Assembly: GCA_013180625.2 (NCBI GenBank)
Contig: SNVD02009651.1
Span: forward strand, 1 to 64,000
Length of the DNA: 64,000 nucleotides
Source: Boswellia sacra
Lineage: Eukaryota; Streptophyta; Magnoliopsida; Sapindales; Burseraceae
Direction: 5' to 3'
Every line of letters begins with the position of its first letter. The stretch's first letter is position 1. A program made the translations under genes and the position numbers. Positions 12,687-24,811 of the stretch are shown one piece after another. A model generated the notes under the pieces. That model saw only the letters and a list, made by a program, of their open reading frames with translations. It was not told the DNA's origin and searched no databases.

Positions 12687-14590
12687 ATGGCGACGAACAC
12701 AGAATCCTCAAAATTCACCAGTTCTTCATCATCTCATAGCGACTCCAGTTACAACAGGAGCAACAGTGTACTGTCATCTCCAATACAACAAGCACATGCA
12801 GAGATCGTTGTTGATCCTGCCATGAGTGAGGATGAGCAAGTTCCAGTGAAGAAGATGAAAGACAAAGTTAAGCCAAAGTACAATAAGTTTCTCACAGCCG
12901 ACATCAAGCAGAAGTTCGTGAAGTACACTTCACAAAGGAAGTTACAAATGGAAAGGCCGATAAAGCTTACTGATTTCAACACCTATGGCCTGAGTGAGTT
13001 GCTTGAGTCTATATACTAGACTCGTACTGTAAACAACTTCCTACCCCCTGTGAAGTCTTTAATTCAAGAATTCTATGCCAATATCTCAACTGCCATTGAT
13101 GATCCAAAAAGCTTTCATTATCACAAAGTTTATTGTAGAGGAAAGTTTGTGAAATTCTCTTCGAATATCATAAACACTTTTCTGGATATTCCTATAGGCA
13201 ATTTACATTCTTTAGATGAGAAATTTAACATGGCTGAAGTGATTAATGAATTGACTGGTAGAACAGACATTGAATGGAAACCAAGAGATGGCATAGACCA
13301 ACAATACCTTCAGAAGAAATATAGAGTGATGCATAAGATTACACAGTTCAATTGGCTTCCCTCTTCCCATCAAAATCAAGTTTGGGAAGACAGAGTAAAA
13401 TTTTTGTACTACTTAAGAACCGATCGACCAATCAATTTTGGTTTGCTATCATATAAGATGATAGTTCAAATAGGTCTATATCATTCTGACTATCACTTGC
13501 TTGTGTTTCCTTGCTTGATTCAACGAATTTAGCACAGAATACTATTCCTATTAGTCCTAAGGAACATACTGAAATTCTGTCAAAATCAATTACAAAGGGC
13601 TTTTTACTTCGATTGCATGATAAGTCTGACTTGCCTGTACCTAAACCAAAGCCAAAGAGAGTCAGGAAAAATCAGATGAAAAATGTTGAAGAACAGCTTG
13701 TGTTGATAAATTCTGCCTTGATTGAGATTGTGCAGGATTTGAAGGAAATCAAAGCAAAACAGCATGCTTTGGAGGCCAAATTTGCAAGACATTCTGGTAC
13801 AGAAGAAGAGCAACAACCAAAGGAAACTGAGAATGTGGTTCCTGAGAAGTCAGCTGGGCGAATACCAGTTCCTGATGCTCCAAGATCAGCTGAAACTGAG
13901 CAAATGACTACAGTAAGACAAGTTGCACAACCTGCTATTGAGCAAGACATAACAGCAGAACAGAAGCAGAAGAAAAAGCACATCAAGTCAATTGCTAGGG
14001 GAAGAAAATTAAAGAGAAAGAGGAAAGATGAAATGGTGAAGAAATCATCTGACAAATAGAAAAAGAAAATTGATTCAGCAGCTCAAGCATTGCGAGATGA
14101 ATCACTGTCAGATGAACCAACTCAAGTTGAATCTAAGACACATTTGTTTTCACCACCTACTAACAATGAACCTCCTATTTCTTCGATCCCTGAAGTAGAG
14201 CATACTACCTCTCCAACCTCATCACTTGCAGCACAACCTGAGGAAGAACACACATAGGCACCCTCTCCTACGGAAGAAACAACTACACCAGTCACTTTTT
14301 CACCACCTAAACTGGCTGAAGAATCACTGGTTCCTACTCAACAACCTGCTGTTGAGTTACCCACAACAAAAACCAGTGCTGAGCGACTTGACAAGGAGAT
14401 TCGCAGAGTTGTTGCTGAATTCACTACCACCTCTTCTGAAACAGCTACAGAGCCACTTGCTCCTGAGGCTTCTGAGCAGCCAACTCCTACCACAACCAGG
14501 AAGAGATATAAAGAGAAGGCTGGCAGATTCAAGAAGCGTCCTAGCCATTCATCTTCCCCACCTGTTCGCAAGTCTCCAAGACTTCGTTAA
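12687..14590 (+). pseudogene. Env-like (ORF2) gene of the Sirevirus, disrupted
   Basis: A separate ORF after pol starts with a Ser-rich leader (MATNTESSKFTSSSSS) at 12687. It contains a domain like the 'putative plant transposon protein' family (LIQEFYANIS, YCRGKFVKFSSNIINTFL), then a coiled-coil stretch (about 13680-13790) and a Pro/Glu/Thr-rich tail ending in KSPRLR and a stop at 14588. A TAG at 13017, a frameshift near 13511-13532, a TAG at 14057 and another near 14256 break it. No convincing membrane helix is visible, so the 'envelope' label rests on position and family resemblance to SIRE1-type ORFs, not on demonstrated function. Confidence 0.75.
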
Positions 14591-14616
14591 GTGCTTTTGG
14601 CACTTGTGCTAAAATC

Positions 14617-14755
14617 AAGAGGGAGAAGGAGTTTTTTGATCTTTTTGTCTTTTTGTGATCTTTTTGTTGTTTATGATCTAACTATGTTTACTTATGTTTT
14701 GTTTATATTTCTTATGCTCAAGGGATGTAAGTATGAAGTAAGGGGGAGTAAGAAG
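14617..14755 (+). other. Extra polypurine tracts upstream of the 3' LTR
   Basis: Purine runs AAGAGGGAGAAGGA (14617-14630) and AAGTAAGGGGGAGTAAGAAG (14736-14755) precede the LTR-adjacent tract. Multiple polypurine tracts are a described conserved feature of Sirevirus genomes. Confidence 0.55.
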
Positions 14756-15084
14756 AACTTTTTATGCTTATGCTTGATTTGTGTGTTTGTGTTATCTTGA
14801 GTTGATGAATGTTTTACTCAGATGTTTTTGCTCTGATCATGATCTAATTGCATTGTTGATCTGATTGCATTGTTGTCTGACAAGTTTGTCAAACTTCATT
14901 TTGTTTGCAGAATATACATATTCAGACAGTGTTCTGTTATGAGAATTGTAACAGCACACTGGTTCATTCTTTACACATGATATTTTCTGTTTGCTACTTC
15001 ATGATAGCTTATTGCTATGATTGACTTATCATGTGTGTTTTTTCTTTGATTAGAAACAGTTTGGTGCTTTCATCACAAGTTGAC

Positions 15085-15098
15085 AAAAAGGGAAAGAT
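15085..15098 (+). other. Polypurine tract next to the 3' LTR
   Basis: AAAAAGGGAAAGAT lies directly before the TGTTGGTGTCAA start of the LTR. It would prime plus-strand synthesis. Confidence 0.8.
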
Positions 15099-15973
15099 TG
15101 TTGGTGTCAACATGCATGTGCCATGCACATGATGCATTTTGTCTAACTTGTGATAAAATAAGAATATTATTTTCTTTCTTATTTTACTGTTTCTAGAAGT
15201 ATATTTTAGGAAGTATTTGATTTATAATAAATATCTCTTTAGATTAGGATATAGTATCTTGTATCCTAATTAGAATAGGAGAATATCTATTTGTCCTAAT
15301 TCCTTTAGGAGTTTAATTATATTCCTTCCTATTTTATTTCTCTTAATCCTAATATGATTTTGATTAGAATTTTTATAGGATTTCTAGGAGATTTCGTCCA
15401 GGCATACCACTATATATATATAAAGTTATTTTTACATAACGGAGTATGCTGATTATGTGGTGTGTTGTGTGAGTTTTTATTTCGGCATTCCAACAATAAA
15501 GGAAGAGAGCTTCAACGCAAAGACGAATGCTTTATTGATTTAATTTTATGAGTCTTTGATACATGTATGAGAGATAGAAATCATACATGAGTTGTTGATT
15601 AGGTCTGTGTGATTTAGTAGACACTTGGGATAACTTGTGGGTTAAGTTTTTATGTAATTCAGCGTCAGACGTCGTTTGTTATGTATAACTTAACAGTGTG
15701 TTGTTAAGTTATCTGCGATAAAGAGTGGGCAGTGTCACTAGAGTTTAAGATCTTGGCAAGATTTTGTTTATCAAAGATTAGGTCAGTGTGTGAGAGTGAG
15801 TCAACACTGTAAAAGGTCCTAAAGATTGTACAAACAAAAACTTCGTGAATTGTAGCTCTATAGCTATTCATGGATGTAGGTTTTATAACCCAACCACGTA
15901 AAAATTCTCTTGTGCCGATTCACTTTATAGTTACTGTTATATTTCTTATAACTGCATACTTCCAGAACTCACA
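15099..15973 (+). repeat. 3' LTR of the Copia element (full length, 875 bp)
   Basis: It starts TGTTGGTGTC and ends GAACTCACA (TG...CA), preceded by a polypurine tract. A TATATATATATAAAG promoter motif lies near 15411-15425, and CTTAACAGTG...TTGTTAAGTT near 15687 can form a hairpin. The last ~575 bp match the left LTR with scattered substitutions. Confidence 0.9.
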
Positions 15974-16500
15974 TGATTCATTATGCATATAAGTGAAGCA
16001 ACGTGAAATAGAGAGTGAAGGAGAATTTTATCCATGGCGCATTAATTTTACATTTGCATAAAATAGATTGAGCATTCAAATTGACTCCAATGGCTATTAA
16101 GAAATCAAGTTGAACTTAGTTTGGACAATAATCTAAGTGGACGAAAGTAAATTGAACCGAACTCAAACCGAAGTTCAGACAGAATACATTTAGATACAAA
16201 TAGAACAAATGAGGACTTTTTACTCTATAACTTCAACCAAAGGTGAAGACAACGAAGGAGAGGAAGAGGCAATTGCCCCTCCTAAACTTTTAGATTTTAA
16301 TAAATATCCTTCAAGATTTATCTTTTTTTAAGGAAAACTTCACAAACACCTAGAAGTCTAAGTTTTTTATTCTGGATTTAGATATTTCAAAAACTAACAT
16401 GACTATTTTATTTAATATTGTTGAGTTAGTTTTAGGGGTGTTATTGTTGGTTTTTACCAACATGTGGAGTCAAAAGAGTTTCAAAAAAATATTGCTTCGA
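15974..16500. other. Duplicated 3' flank segment of the SRLK unit
   Basis: It is similar to 20968-21300 and to about 200-600 (shared GAAATAGAGAGTGAA, AAAATAGATT.A.CATTCAAATTGACTC and AATGGCTATTAAGAAATCAAG-type blocks). It therefore descends from the DNA downstream of a receptor gene whose coding part is no longer present on the left. No gene is seen. Confidence 0.6.
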
Positions 16501-16790
16501 ACAAGTTAACCCAAACCTAAAGAGTTTTACAATATTACAACCTTAATATTATCCACAACATTATCCACATAAACATGATTTACTAGTACAACAAAATAAA
16601 ATCCAAAATTACGCTATAATCTATTCTTAGACAACACCTACAGATTACAATGATTAAACCAATCCTTTATTTTAAAATAACGTAACAACATAAAGAAGCC
16701 TTGCAACACTTACCTCACTCTAACGTTAGCCAAGGAGGAGTCCTAGTTGATCACCTCTCCTTCAATTCAATGTGAGTACACATAATCCTT
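16500..16790 (-). repeat. Short antisense copy of the dispersed non-coding repeat
   Basis: It matches 3355-3590 and 26460-26700 (acaacaaaataaaatccaaaa-type block, AACATAAAGAAGCCTTGCAACACTT, and GTTAGCCAAGGAGGAG). Unlike the other two antisense copies it is not attached to a truncated receptor exon. Confidence 0.6.
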
Positions 16791-17201
16791 TAGCTCTGAC
16801 CAGTTTTATTTTTCTTCAAAAAATATTTTATGAGAATAAATAATTTATTATTTTAATTATAAGCATAATTTCAATAAAAAAATTTAATAAATAAGGGTAA
16901 TTTTATATTTTTGTTTTTTATTGAGGATAAATTCGACATTTTATATTTTGGAAGCAGGATCTGGTTTTCAAAAGCGTCTTTCTTTAAAACTGATTTTTTC
17001 TATATCAGATTTTTTTGAAGCAGTTGATAAGCAATCTCAAACATCCTGAGTTGCTATTGCTACAAAAATAAATAAATAAAATTTTTCACAACAACAGTAA
17101 TCCCAAACTAACTCTTAGATGGGCAGAATTCCATACTATACCTTTACTCACGTGAAAAACAGAGCAAATATTTGTAATTATGTCTTACTTCAACAAAATT
17201 A
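16791..17201. other. AT-rich upstream DNA of the first intact SRLK gene
   Basis: No gene. From about 17100 onward the sequence is shared with the upstream regions at 27300 and 40430, marking the start of the conserved promoter-side block of the receptor units. Confidence 0.55.
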
Positions 17202-17207
17202 AGTCAA
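17202..17207 (-). promoter_or_regulatory. Conserved W-box core upstream of SRLK gene 1
   Basis: AGTCAA on the plus strand, TTGACT on the minus strand: a WRKY-factor W-box core inside ATTAAGTCAAACATG. It sits about 322 bp before the start codon, and the equivalent position is kept in the other copies. Confidence 0.4.
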
Positions 17208-17528
17208 ACATGACAATTTGGAAATATTGAGGCTTTTTTAAAAAGAGAAGAATGTCATATCGCTGGACTTTACCAATCAAATTATTGTACCTAGTAATGC
17301 TGTGGCAACATGTTCATTGTGTGAGGCAATTGGACAGGGATATACGTATCTATGATTCTTTTTGCCCACATTCAGATGGCGGTCTGAATTATTGAAGATT
17401 CCATTATGTTGCAAAATTGGAATTTGGAAAGCAATTTCCGTACAGTTGATGAAATTGACTCATGATGGACCATTATTTATAGTGTTTATGAGCAAATTGT
17501 TACAATGAGCTAATAGGTCTAGGCATCG

Positions 17529-19598
17529 ATGGATACGCTTCACAAATTATTTATCACTCATATGTTCCTGTTTTTCATTTGTAAATTCTCTTATGCATCA
17601 GATACCATTACTTCAATCCAGTCTCTAAGTGATGGTAGGACCCTAGTTTCGAAAGGTGGAACCTTTGAGCTTGGTTTCTTCAGTCCTGGTTGTTCTGGGA
17701 ATCGTTATTTAGGAATTTGGTACCATAATATCCCAGTTAGAACGGTTGTTTGGGTTGCAAATCGACTCAACCCCATCAATGATTCTTCTGGCTTATTGAT
17801 GATAAACAGCACAGGTAATCTTGTTCTCATGAGCCAAAACAACAGTGTTGTTTGGTCAGCAAACTTGAGGAAACAAGTCCAGAGTCCACTGCTAGTACAG
17901 CTCCTAGATTCAGGAAATCTTGTCCTCAGAGATGAGGAAGATGGTGATTTGGGAAGTTTTGTGTGGCAAAGCTTTGACTATCCAACGGATACATTGCTAT
18001 CTGACATGAAGCTGGGATGGGACCTAAAAACAGGTCTCGAACGGCGTCTATCAGCATGGAGGAGCCCTGATGATCCATCTCCTGGAGACTTTTCTTGGGG
18101 GATAGAACTAAGAGATAATCCTGAGTTAGTTACACGGAAGGGATCCAAAAAGTTTTTCAGGATTGGTCTATGGAATGGCCTTGGATTCAGTGGTGAGCCG
18201 GGGACAAGGCCTAACCCGCTTTTTAATTTTAATTTTGTATCCAATGAGGAGGAGGTATACTACAAGTTCAGTGGCAAGGATAAATCAGTGTTCACAAGAA
18301 TTTTTGTGAACCAAACAAGCAGTGTACAAGAACGAGTAGTATGGGATGAAGCAAATAAAAATTGGAATTTGTATTCATATTCACCAAAAGATTACTGTGA
18401 CGATTATGGCCTTTGTGGTGCCTATGGGATTTGTATCCTTAGTGAATCACCTATATGCCAATGTTTAGAAGGATTCAAGCATAAATCAGGAGAAAACTTG
18501 AACTGGTCTCAAGGGTGCGTTCGCAATAAGCTACTAAATTACTCCAAAACAGATGGTTTTGTCGAATTCCATGGGTTGAAATTGCCGGATGCAACACATT
18601 CTTGGGTGAACAGAAGCATGAATCTCAAGGACTGCAGGGAGAAATGCTTAGAGAACTCTTCTTGTATGGCATACACTAACTCAGATGTTAGAGGGGAAGG
18701 CAGTGGCTGTGCCATGTGGTTCGGGGATCTCATTGATATGAGACAAGTTCCAGATTCTGGGCAGGGCTTATACATTAGAATGTCTGCTTCAGAACCAGGT
18801 ATGATTTAAATTTTCATACTTATTCCTTGATGAGCCTTTTTGCTCCACCAAAATGGTGTGTGATTAACTTGGTTAAACTAAGGTAGGCCTATAGAGTCAT
18901 TAAAGGAATCAGTTTCTTGCTTCCTTGCCATAACTTGTACCCTTTTTTTGTTGAATAGTGACTATATTTGCTTGTTTTTTTTCCCTTGGTCAATCAAAAT
19001 TGTCAATGAAGGGAAGAAAGATGAGCATAAGATGAGAAGATTGGTGATAGCTGCTAGTTCCATTGCGGTGGTTGCTGGGCTACTGCTTATAGTTCTTATG
19101 AGCCATTACATCCACGAAAGCAGAACAAAAGCAGTAGGTAAAGTCACTCTAGCATAACCAATTTATGATTATTTCTTTGTAGTCATAAAAGTTCAAGCAA
19201 TTGCCTTTCATTCAACCTTTCCAATGAGGATGGCTTACTTTTTAACCATGTAAGATTAAATAAAGCGACTAAAACGCAATAGAATCATCTTAGAACAGAA
19301 AGATGGAACGAATCCTATCTTTTATTTATGCTTCAAAACGATTCATTAATTATAGTTAGTATTATCTCCTATCGCAGAGAAAACTAGAAGCAGGGAAACT
19401 GATCAGGAAAATGAGTTGGAGCTACCATTGTTTAGGTTTGGTGCAATTGTTAATGCCACCTCTAACTTTTCAATCAACAACAAGCTTGGAGAAGGTGGCT
19501 TTGGACCTGTATACAAAGTAAGATTGCAACGTTCCAATCATAGGACCACAACTACAAAGCAATTATATTATTCAGAGTACCTTAAACTTATTTCATGA

Positions 19599-19631
<33 letters not shown>

Positions 19632-20903
19632 CATATGTTTTCCAGGGCACGCTGTTGGATGGAAAAGAAATTGCTGTTAAGAGACTTTCAAAGATCTCAG
19701 GGCAAGGATTAAACGAGTTCAACAATGAAGTTAGACTGATTGCCAAACTACAGCACAGAAATCTGGTGAAGCTCCTTGGTCGCTGCATTCATGGAGAAGA
19801 GAAAATGCTGATCTATGAGTTTATGCCTAACAAAAGTCTGGACTACTTCATTTTTGGTCTGCTTCCCTCCCAAGTTTAACCCTTATAAATTCAGCTAGCC
19901 TAGATTTAACTCTATATAGACATTTATAACCTTTCAGCGCATTTTTTCTTGTTTTCCTCTTCTTTTTATTAATTTAAGCACGCCATCACACTAACCTAAC
20001 AATCATGCTTGCCAGATCAAACAAGAATTAAACTATTGGACTGGTCTAAGCGTTTCCACATTATTTGCGGGATTTCAAGAGGTCTTCAATATCTTCATCA
20101 CGATTCTAGGCTGAGGATTATACATAGAGATCTAAAAGCAAGTAATATATTACTTGACCATCAAATGAACCCGAAAATTTCAGATTTTGGCTTAGCAAAA
20201 ACTTTTGGTGGAGACCAAACAGAAGGAAACACAAGAAGAGTGGTTGGAACATAGTAAGTATTTCTTGTCACATCATCAATATAGTTCAATTTCACTCGAT
20301 GAAATTTTACTTTTCAATAATCTTCTACAGCGGATATATGGCACCAGAATATGCTATTGATGGGCTATTCTCAGTAAAATCAGATGTGTTTAGCTTTGGA
20401 ATTTTGATGCTGGAGATAGTAACTGGGAATAGAAACAGAGGATTCTATCATCCAGACTACAGCCTTAGCCTTCCAGGATATGTAAGTAACAAGTTAAACA
20501 TTACACTACTCTCACGAATATTTCTGAAACTGACACATCTGAACATAATTCGGGTTAACAAATCATTCATGACCAAGTTCTTTTGATGTTTTAGGCATGG
20601 AAATTGTGGAAAGAAGGACAGACTTTAGAATTGATTGATTCATTCTTGGAAGAATCATGCAGTAATCTGTCAGAAGCGAAAAGATGCATCCACATTAGTC
20701 TGTTGTGTGTACAACAGTATCCAGAGGACAGGCCTAGCATGTCATCTGTGGTTCTGATGTTGGGCAGCGACAGCCCATTGCCTGAGCCAAAACAACCTGG
20801 TTTTTTGATAGACAGGAATTCTCTTGAACCAGACTTTTCAACAAGCAAGCGTGAATCATATTCAACCAATCACATCACTATCTCATTGTTGGATGGCAGA
20901 TAG
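17529..20903 (+). CDS. G-type lectin S-receptor-like serine/threonine kinase, SRLK copy 1 (intact, 814 aa)
   Basis: Plasma-membrane receptor kinase of the S-domain class. Inferred exons: 17529-18798, 19012-19137, 19378-19517, 19646-19856, 20016-20253, 20331-20481 and 20595-20903. All have GT-AG borders and total 2445 nt in one frame. Domains: signal peptide (residues 1-24, ending SYASD); B-lectin ([19 protein letters not shown]); S-locus glycoprotein with a Cys-rich EGF-like stretch ([15 protein letters not shown]); PAN/apple ([18 protein letters not shown]); membrane helix from exon 2 ([19 protein letters not shown]); kinase with [11 protein letters not shown] (502-512), ATP-site Lys524, HRD Asp621, DFG Asp639 and GYMAPEYA. 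The tail ends ITISLLDGR. Length is normal for the family. The ligand is unknown; relatives act in pathogen or self/non-self perception. The start matches the aligned starts of the paralogs. Intron 3 holds an (AT)n run at about 19602-19624. Confidence 0.93.
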
Positions 20904-21935
20904 TTTTAGAGCCATATTCTTCATTCCACATCAATCTAATTAATATTGTCATCTTTGGACCTCAGAATTTTATGATTCAATATGCACACAAGTCAAGCAG
21001 CGTGAAATAGAGAGTGAAAGAGAATTTTATCCAGGGCGAAATAATTTTGCATTTCCATAAAATAGATTAACCATTCAAATTGACTCGAATGGCTATTAAG
21101 AAATCAAGCCGAACTTAATGCCGTTGTTGGACCCTAACTTAAATGGATCAAACTAAGCTCAACCGTACTCAAACCTCGATAAGGATATCATAAAAAAATA
21201 GATGCATATACGCACAGATGAGGAGCTTCTACTCTAATACCTTGATCTTCTTCTTAAGGCGGAAGCAATGAAGGTCCAGGAGGGGCAATCAACTTCTAAC
21301 AAGTTAGCCGAAACCTAAAAAATGTTCATTAAAATTCTATTTATAACATTAGCAATTATAATACTTACTTTTAGAATAGATTCAACTAAAAAAACTAAAT
21401 TAGTTTATAGAAAAACCGTAATTTTCAACAAATTTCTCCGTCATCGCCCGTCAAATATAGTTTTAATCTTTAATTATCTCTGCCACTGCCTTCTACAGAG
21501 TTAAGTTATCGTATAAGAGTTCTACAATAGTACTATACCTTATGGCACAAGCTTCTCAAATCAGCATTCAACAATCCTTCATGATTGTTACATTCTCCGG
21601 GAAAAACTGCTTTGTTGAAAGTTTTACAAGGTGATTACTTTTCTTACTAAAATATGATTTATGCACCAAAAGAAATCTATGTATTCTATTATGCTTCTTT
21701 TAGCAGGTTTTTAACCTAGAAAACTGGTATGTAGAGCTTGCATTAAACTGAACTCAATTTGGAGATAACTGAACAGGATGCAAAGAATTTATATCCTGCA
21801 AATGAGCAGTCTTCTATGCATAGAAAACCCCGCCCATGGGTGCAAAAATTGGCTGGTGATAGCCAACAATCTTTCTCATGCTCAAATCAAATATTTTGAC
21901 TTACAAAAGTTGAAAAGGAAGTTAGTGCGGCTATG
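20904..21935. other. 3' flank of SRLK copy 1, no gene
   Basis: 20968-21300 is the duplicated downstream segment also seen at 15980 and near 200. About 21300-21930 matches about 630-1870 in shortened form, the upstream DNA of the pseudogene pair. No coding capacity is seen. Confidence 0.55.
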
Positions 21936-23105
21936 ATGGGCCAGAATATACCAGAAAACGGGTCATGTTAGAACAGTTTTATATCGTTTTATATTCGTGT
22001 CCTATTAAATTATGTTAATCTAAATCTAACTCATTACTTTATTGGGTCTAAATCTTGAAACTCAAGTTCGACTTTTAACTTAACATTTTACCCAAATACA
22101 ATCAATTTAACTTATTTTTTATTTTCAAGTTAGATAGCAATATGTATAAGACAATTTATACAAATTTTAAACATAGCACATAATTAATAATTTATAAATT
22201 TAATATCTAACAAAAATATTTTGAAATTTATTGAAATATCCAAATTTAATATAATATGAAAACATAAACAAAGTTTTATATCCAACATACAAAAGTCTAT
22301 CTAAAGCATAATTGAGACAAACAATTAAAAATGTCCAATTATTGAACAATTTTTGAAAATGAAATAGGACATTCTATTAGTTTTTTTTCTTGTATTCCCC
22401 ATCAAAATATCATGCTCTTATACACCTAAGAAAGAATACTATAACTTTAGAATTTGTTAACTGAAAAATAATATAAAATTAAAAGTATAAAACAATTATG
22501 ATAAGTTAATACCTATTATTAATCGTCAAGGGCAACAATTCAGTCTTGTGATCATTTAATTAGACTCAGATTTCAAATTAAAGATATTTTTTATGAGCTC
22601 TTACAAGTTAGTTTCGTTTTTTCTATTAAAATTCATAAAATTAAAAAATCAGAAAAAAAATAAAAATTATAAAATGTATATAATCAATTTATAAGGAAAT
22701 CATAATATTAGTATAAAATACATAAGGTTTACCTATTAGTATAAAATCATAATATTAGTATTAGTAACTGTATTAGCATAATTTTAATTAGATTTAACAT
22801 AGTTAAAAATTGGTATTTGTAATAATTTATTATGTTTTATTTTTTTTTTACACGTCACATATAAATTTACTAAATTATCCTTAATATTAATAAGTTAAAC
22901 GGGTGAAACGGTTTTTTATAGTATAAACCCAAATACGGTTTAATATCAAATGGGTTTTATCGTGTTAATCCATTAACGATCCGATCCAATAATATAACAT
23001 CCAAAACACGTTTTCATCAAATGAGTTTATGTTGTGTTAATGTATCATATAGGATTTGCTAGGCCTAGCCCAGAGCTTACAAAGTTGCCAATGTCAAATA
23101 TGGCA
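21936..23105. mobile_element. Insertion of unclassified AT-rich repeat (ends unresolved)
   Basis: Compared with the paralogous flank at about 1870-1890 (GTTAGTGCGACTAGACACG), this copy reads GTTAGTGCGGCTA, then about 1.17 kb of extra DNA, then CAGTAGACACATTTTGCGGG. The extra DNA has related ends, with ACGGGTCATG...CGTGTTAATC-type words at both sides (21958-22020 and 22920-23040). That suggests an inverted-repeat element, but I could not fix termini or a target duplication. Confidence 0.4.
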
Positions 23106-23173
23106 CAGTAGACACATTTTGCGGGTGGATGTACCCAGCCAAAAACAAAACACAGAGAATGGGGATATTTTAT

Positions 23174-24091
23174 AGAGTGTTGTTATTTAAGCCCCTTATA
23201 ATCTCTCTTTAAGCCCCTCTTTAATTAAAAATATATCAAGAGAATTTTTAAGATATAAGTGACTAAAAAAGACATTATCTGTTTTAAGTATATCTACTGT
23301 CAAATATTCTAATGTTATATCATTAAAACAAAATTTTCCTTCAACTGTAAACCAATATTCAGTTCAAACATCCAAAAGTGAAGTTTTATGTTTATAGAGT
23401 GATTTTAAAATGAGGAATGATTAATTCAAGCACTGGCATTACAACCATGAAAAAGAAATAAATTCTTGTTTGATTTTTATTTTTTTCTTTTGAAACAACT
23501 TTTGTGTAGTAACTACAAATTGAATATTTTCAATTTGCTCAATCGCTATGAACTGAACAATTTTAATTTGTCTAGTCGCTACGAACCGAACATTTCAATT
23601 GCTTAGTTGCTACGAATTGAGCATGACCTAGAGCAGGCGATGTTGCCACATTGAATACACTTGGGCTTGTTAAGATCGCAGAGGGCTTTGGAAGACACAT
23701 CTTAGTGCAACGTTGAGGCAGCAACGACAACAGCATTTGTGGTGAAATTGTTTTCTTTCCTCTAAATCTTGAATTATATTTAAATTACATAAGAAAATAA
23801 AGCCAAACATCTTCGTCTAAGTTGCATACTTTCTCATGTTATATGGATTTTAGGATGATGAAGCCTATAGGAGAGTCACATGCAAATAGTCTTGGAGAAG
23901 AGGAGACGTCTTGGAGTAGAAGAATAGAGATGCAAAGAGTAATAAATTTTTTAAAAAATTAAATTTTAAGGTATACAAAAAGGGTAAATTTGGTATTATT
24001 TAAATATATTTGTAATTTGTAATTTATAATTATTTTTTAATTAAAGAGAGGCTTAAAGAAAGATTATGTGGGGCTCAAATATCAGTATTCT
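23174..24091. mobile_element. TIR transposon, non-autonomous, 918 bp
   Basis: The left end AGAGTGTTGTTATTTAAGCC and the right end (as reverse complement) AGAATACTGATATTTGAGCC form long inverted repeats that continue for about 60 bp, through TCTTTAAGCC and CTCTTTAATTAAAAA. Flanks carry ATTTTAT on the left and ATTTTAC on the right, a possible imperfect target duplication. The paralogous site near 1935 lacks the element. Inside, about 23520-23625 holds three imperfect tandem units of a GCTACGAA(C/T)(C/T)GA(A/G)CA type. No transposase ORF is present. Confidence 0.65.
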
Positions 24092-24811
24092 ATTTTACAT
24101 TTTTCTACTTTAAAGCCCTTAAAATTCAGAATTTTTTGTTGTGTTTTATATTTATCCACTTTAAATCCCCTAAGATTGAGAATAACTTTTTTTTTTATAA
24201 AGTTAGTCAACAGCTCACTAAATCAAAAACTAACATAACACTGACCCGTATAAATTAAAACGGTAATCTCTAAAACTTAAACAGTATAAGGGCAAATTTG
24301 ACATTTTAAATTCATTTAATTTATTTTTCCTTTTTCTCTTTCGTCATTTTTCTTTTCTCTTTCTTTCCTTCTTTTTCTTAGTCTTGCTTTCTCTTTCTTC
24401 TTGTCAAACAATGACGTTGTGAATACGAAGACTACTACTTGAGTGTTTTTGCCGCAGATCTCTTCAAGCGACAGCATGATTATGAGTCCGTGTCAGCCAT
24501 GAAAGCTATGTATAGTTTTTTGAATAGTAAAGACTTTCACATCGCTGGACGCAATCAATCATATTTTAGTATTTAGTAATGTTTCACCTATATGTTTAAT
24601 GTTGAATGTTCAATGATCACTGGAATATCAACAGTGCTGTTTACGTCTCGATGTCAGTCTGAACTGTTGAACGTTCCTACATTTTGCAAAATTGAAAAGC
24701 AGTTTTCAACATTGTGGATCAAAATGAAATATAAGTCAATATGGACCTTATTGTAGTGTTTATATATATTAAGCAACTTGTTAGAAATGAGCTTAATAGG
24801 TTCAGGCAAAA
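24092..24811. other. 5' flank of SRLK pseudogene 2
   Basis: It parallels 1930-2449, including the CT-rich run (about 24330-24400), the CATCGCTGGAC motif and the ACATTTTGCAAAATTGAAAAGC block. No gene is seen. Confidence 0.55.

Larger units (their letters stand above)
6346..15973 (+). mobile_element. Sirevirus-type Ty1/Copia retrotransposon, degenerate, 5' LTR truncated
   Basis: The order is LTR, tRNA-Met-like primer site, gag, pol (protease, integrase, reverse transcriptase, RNase H), an additional env-like ORF, polypurine tracts and LTR. Copia order (integrase before reverse transcriptase), a long gag with a coiled-coil tail, and an extra ORF after pol together indicate the Sirevirus/Maximus lineage. 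All coding parts have stops and frameshifts, so the copy is inactive. The right LTR is full length (875 bp); the left keeps only its last ~572 bp and abuts Gypsy-derived DNA. DNA right of the element (from 15974) matches the paralogous flank at about 20968, whose sequence there is TGATTCAATATGC, so the insertion site was a receptor-gene 3' flank. Confidence 0.92.

Noticed and set aside
12749..14571. Minus-strand ORFs across the env-like region
   Set aside because: They are antisense shadows of the Sirevirus extra ORF, low in complexity and without domains.
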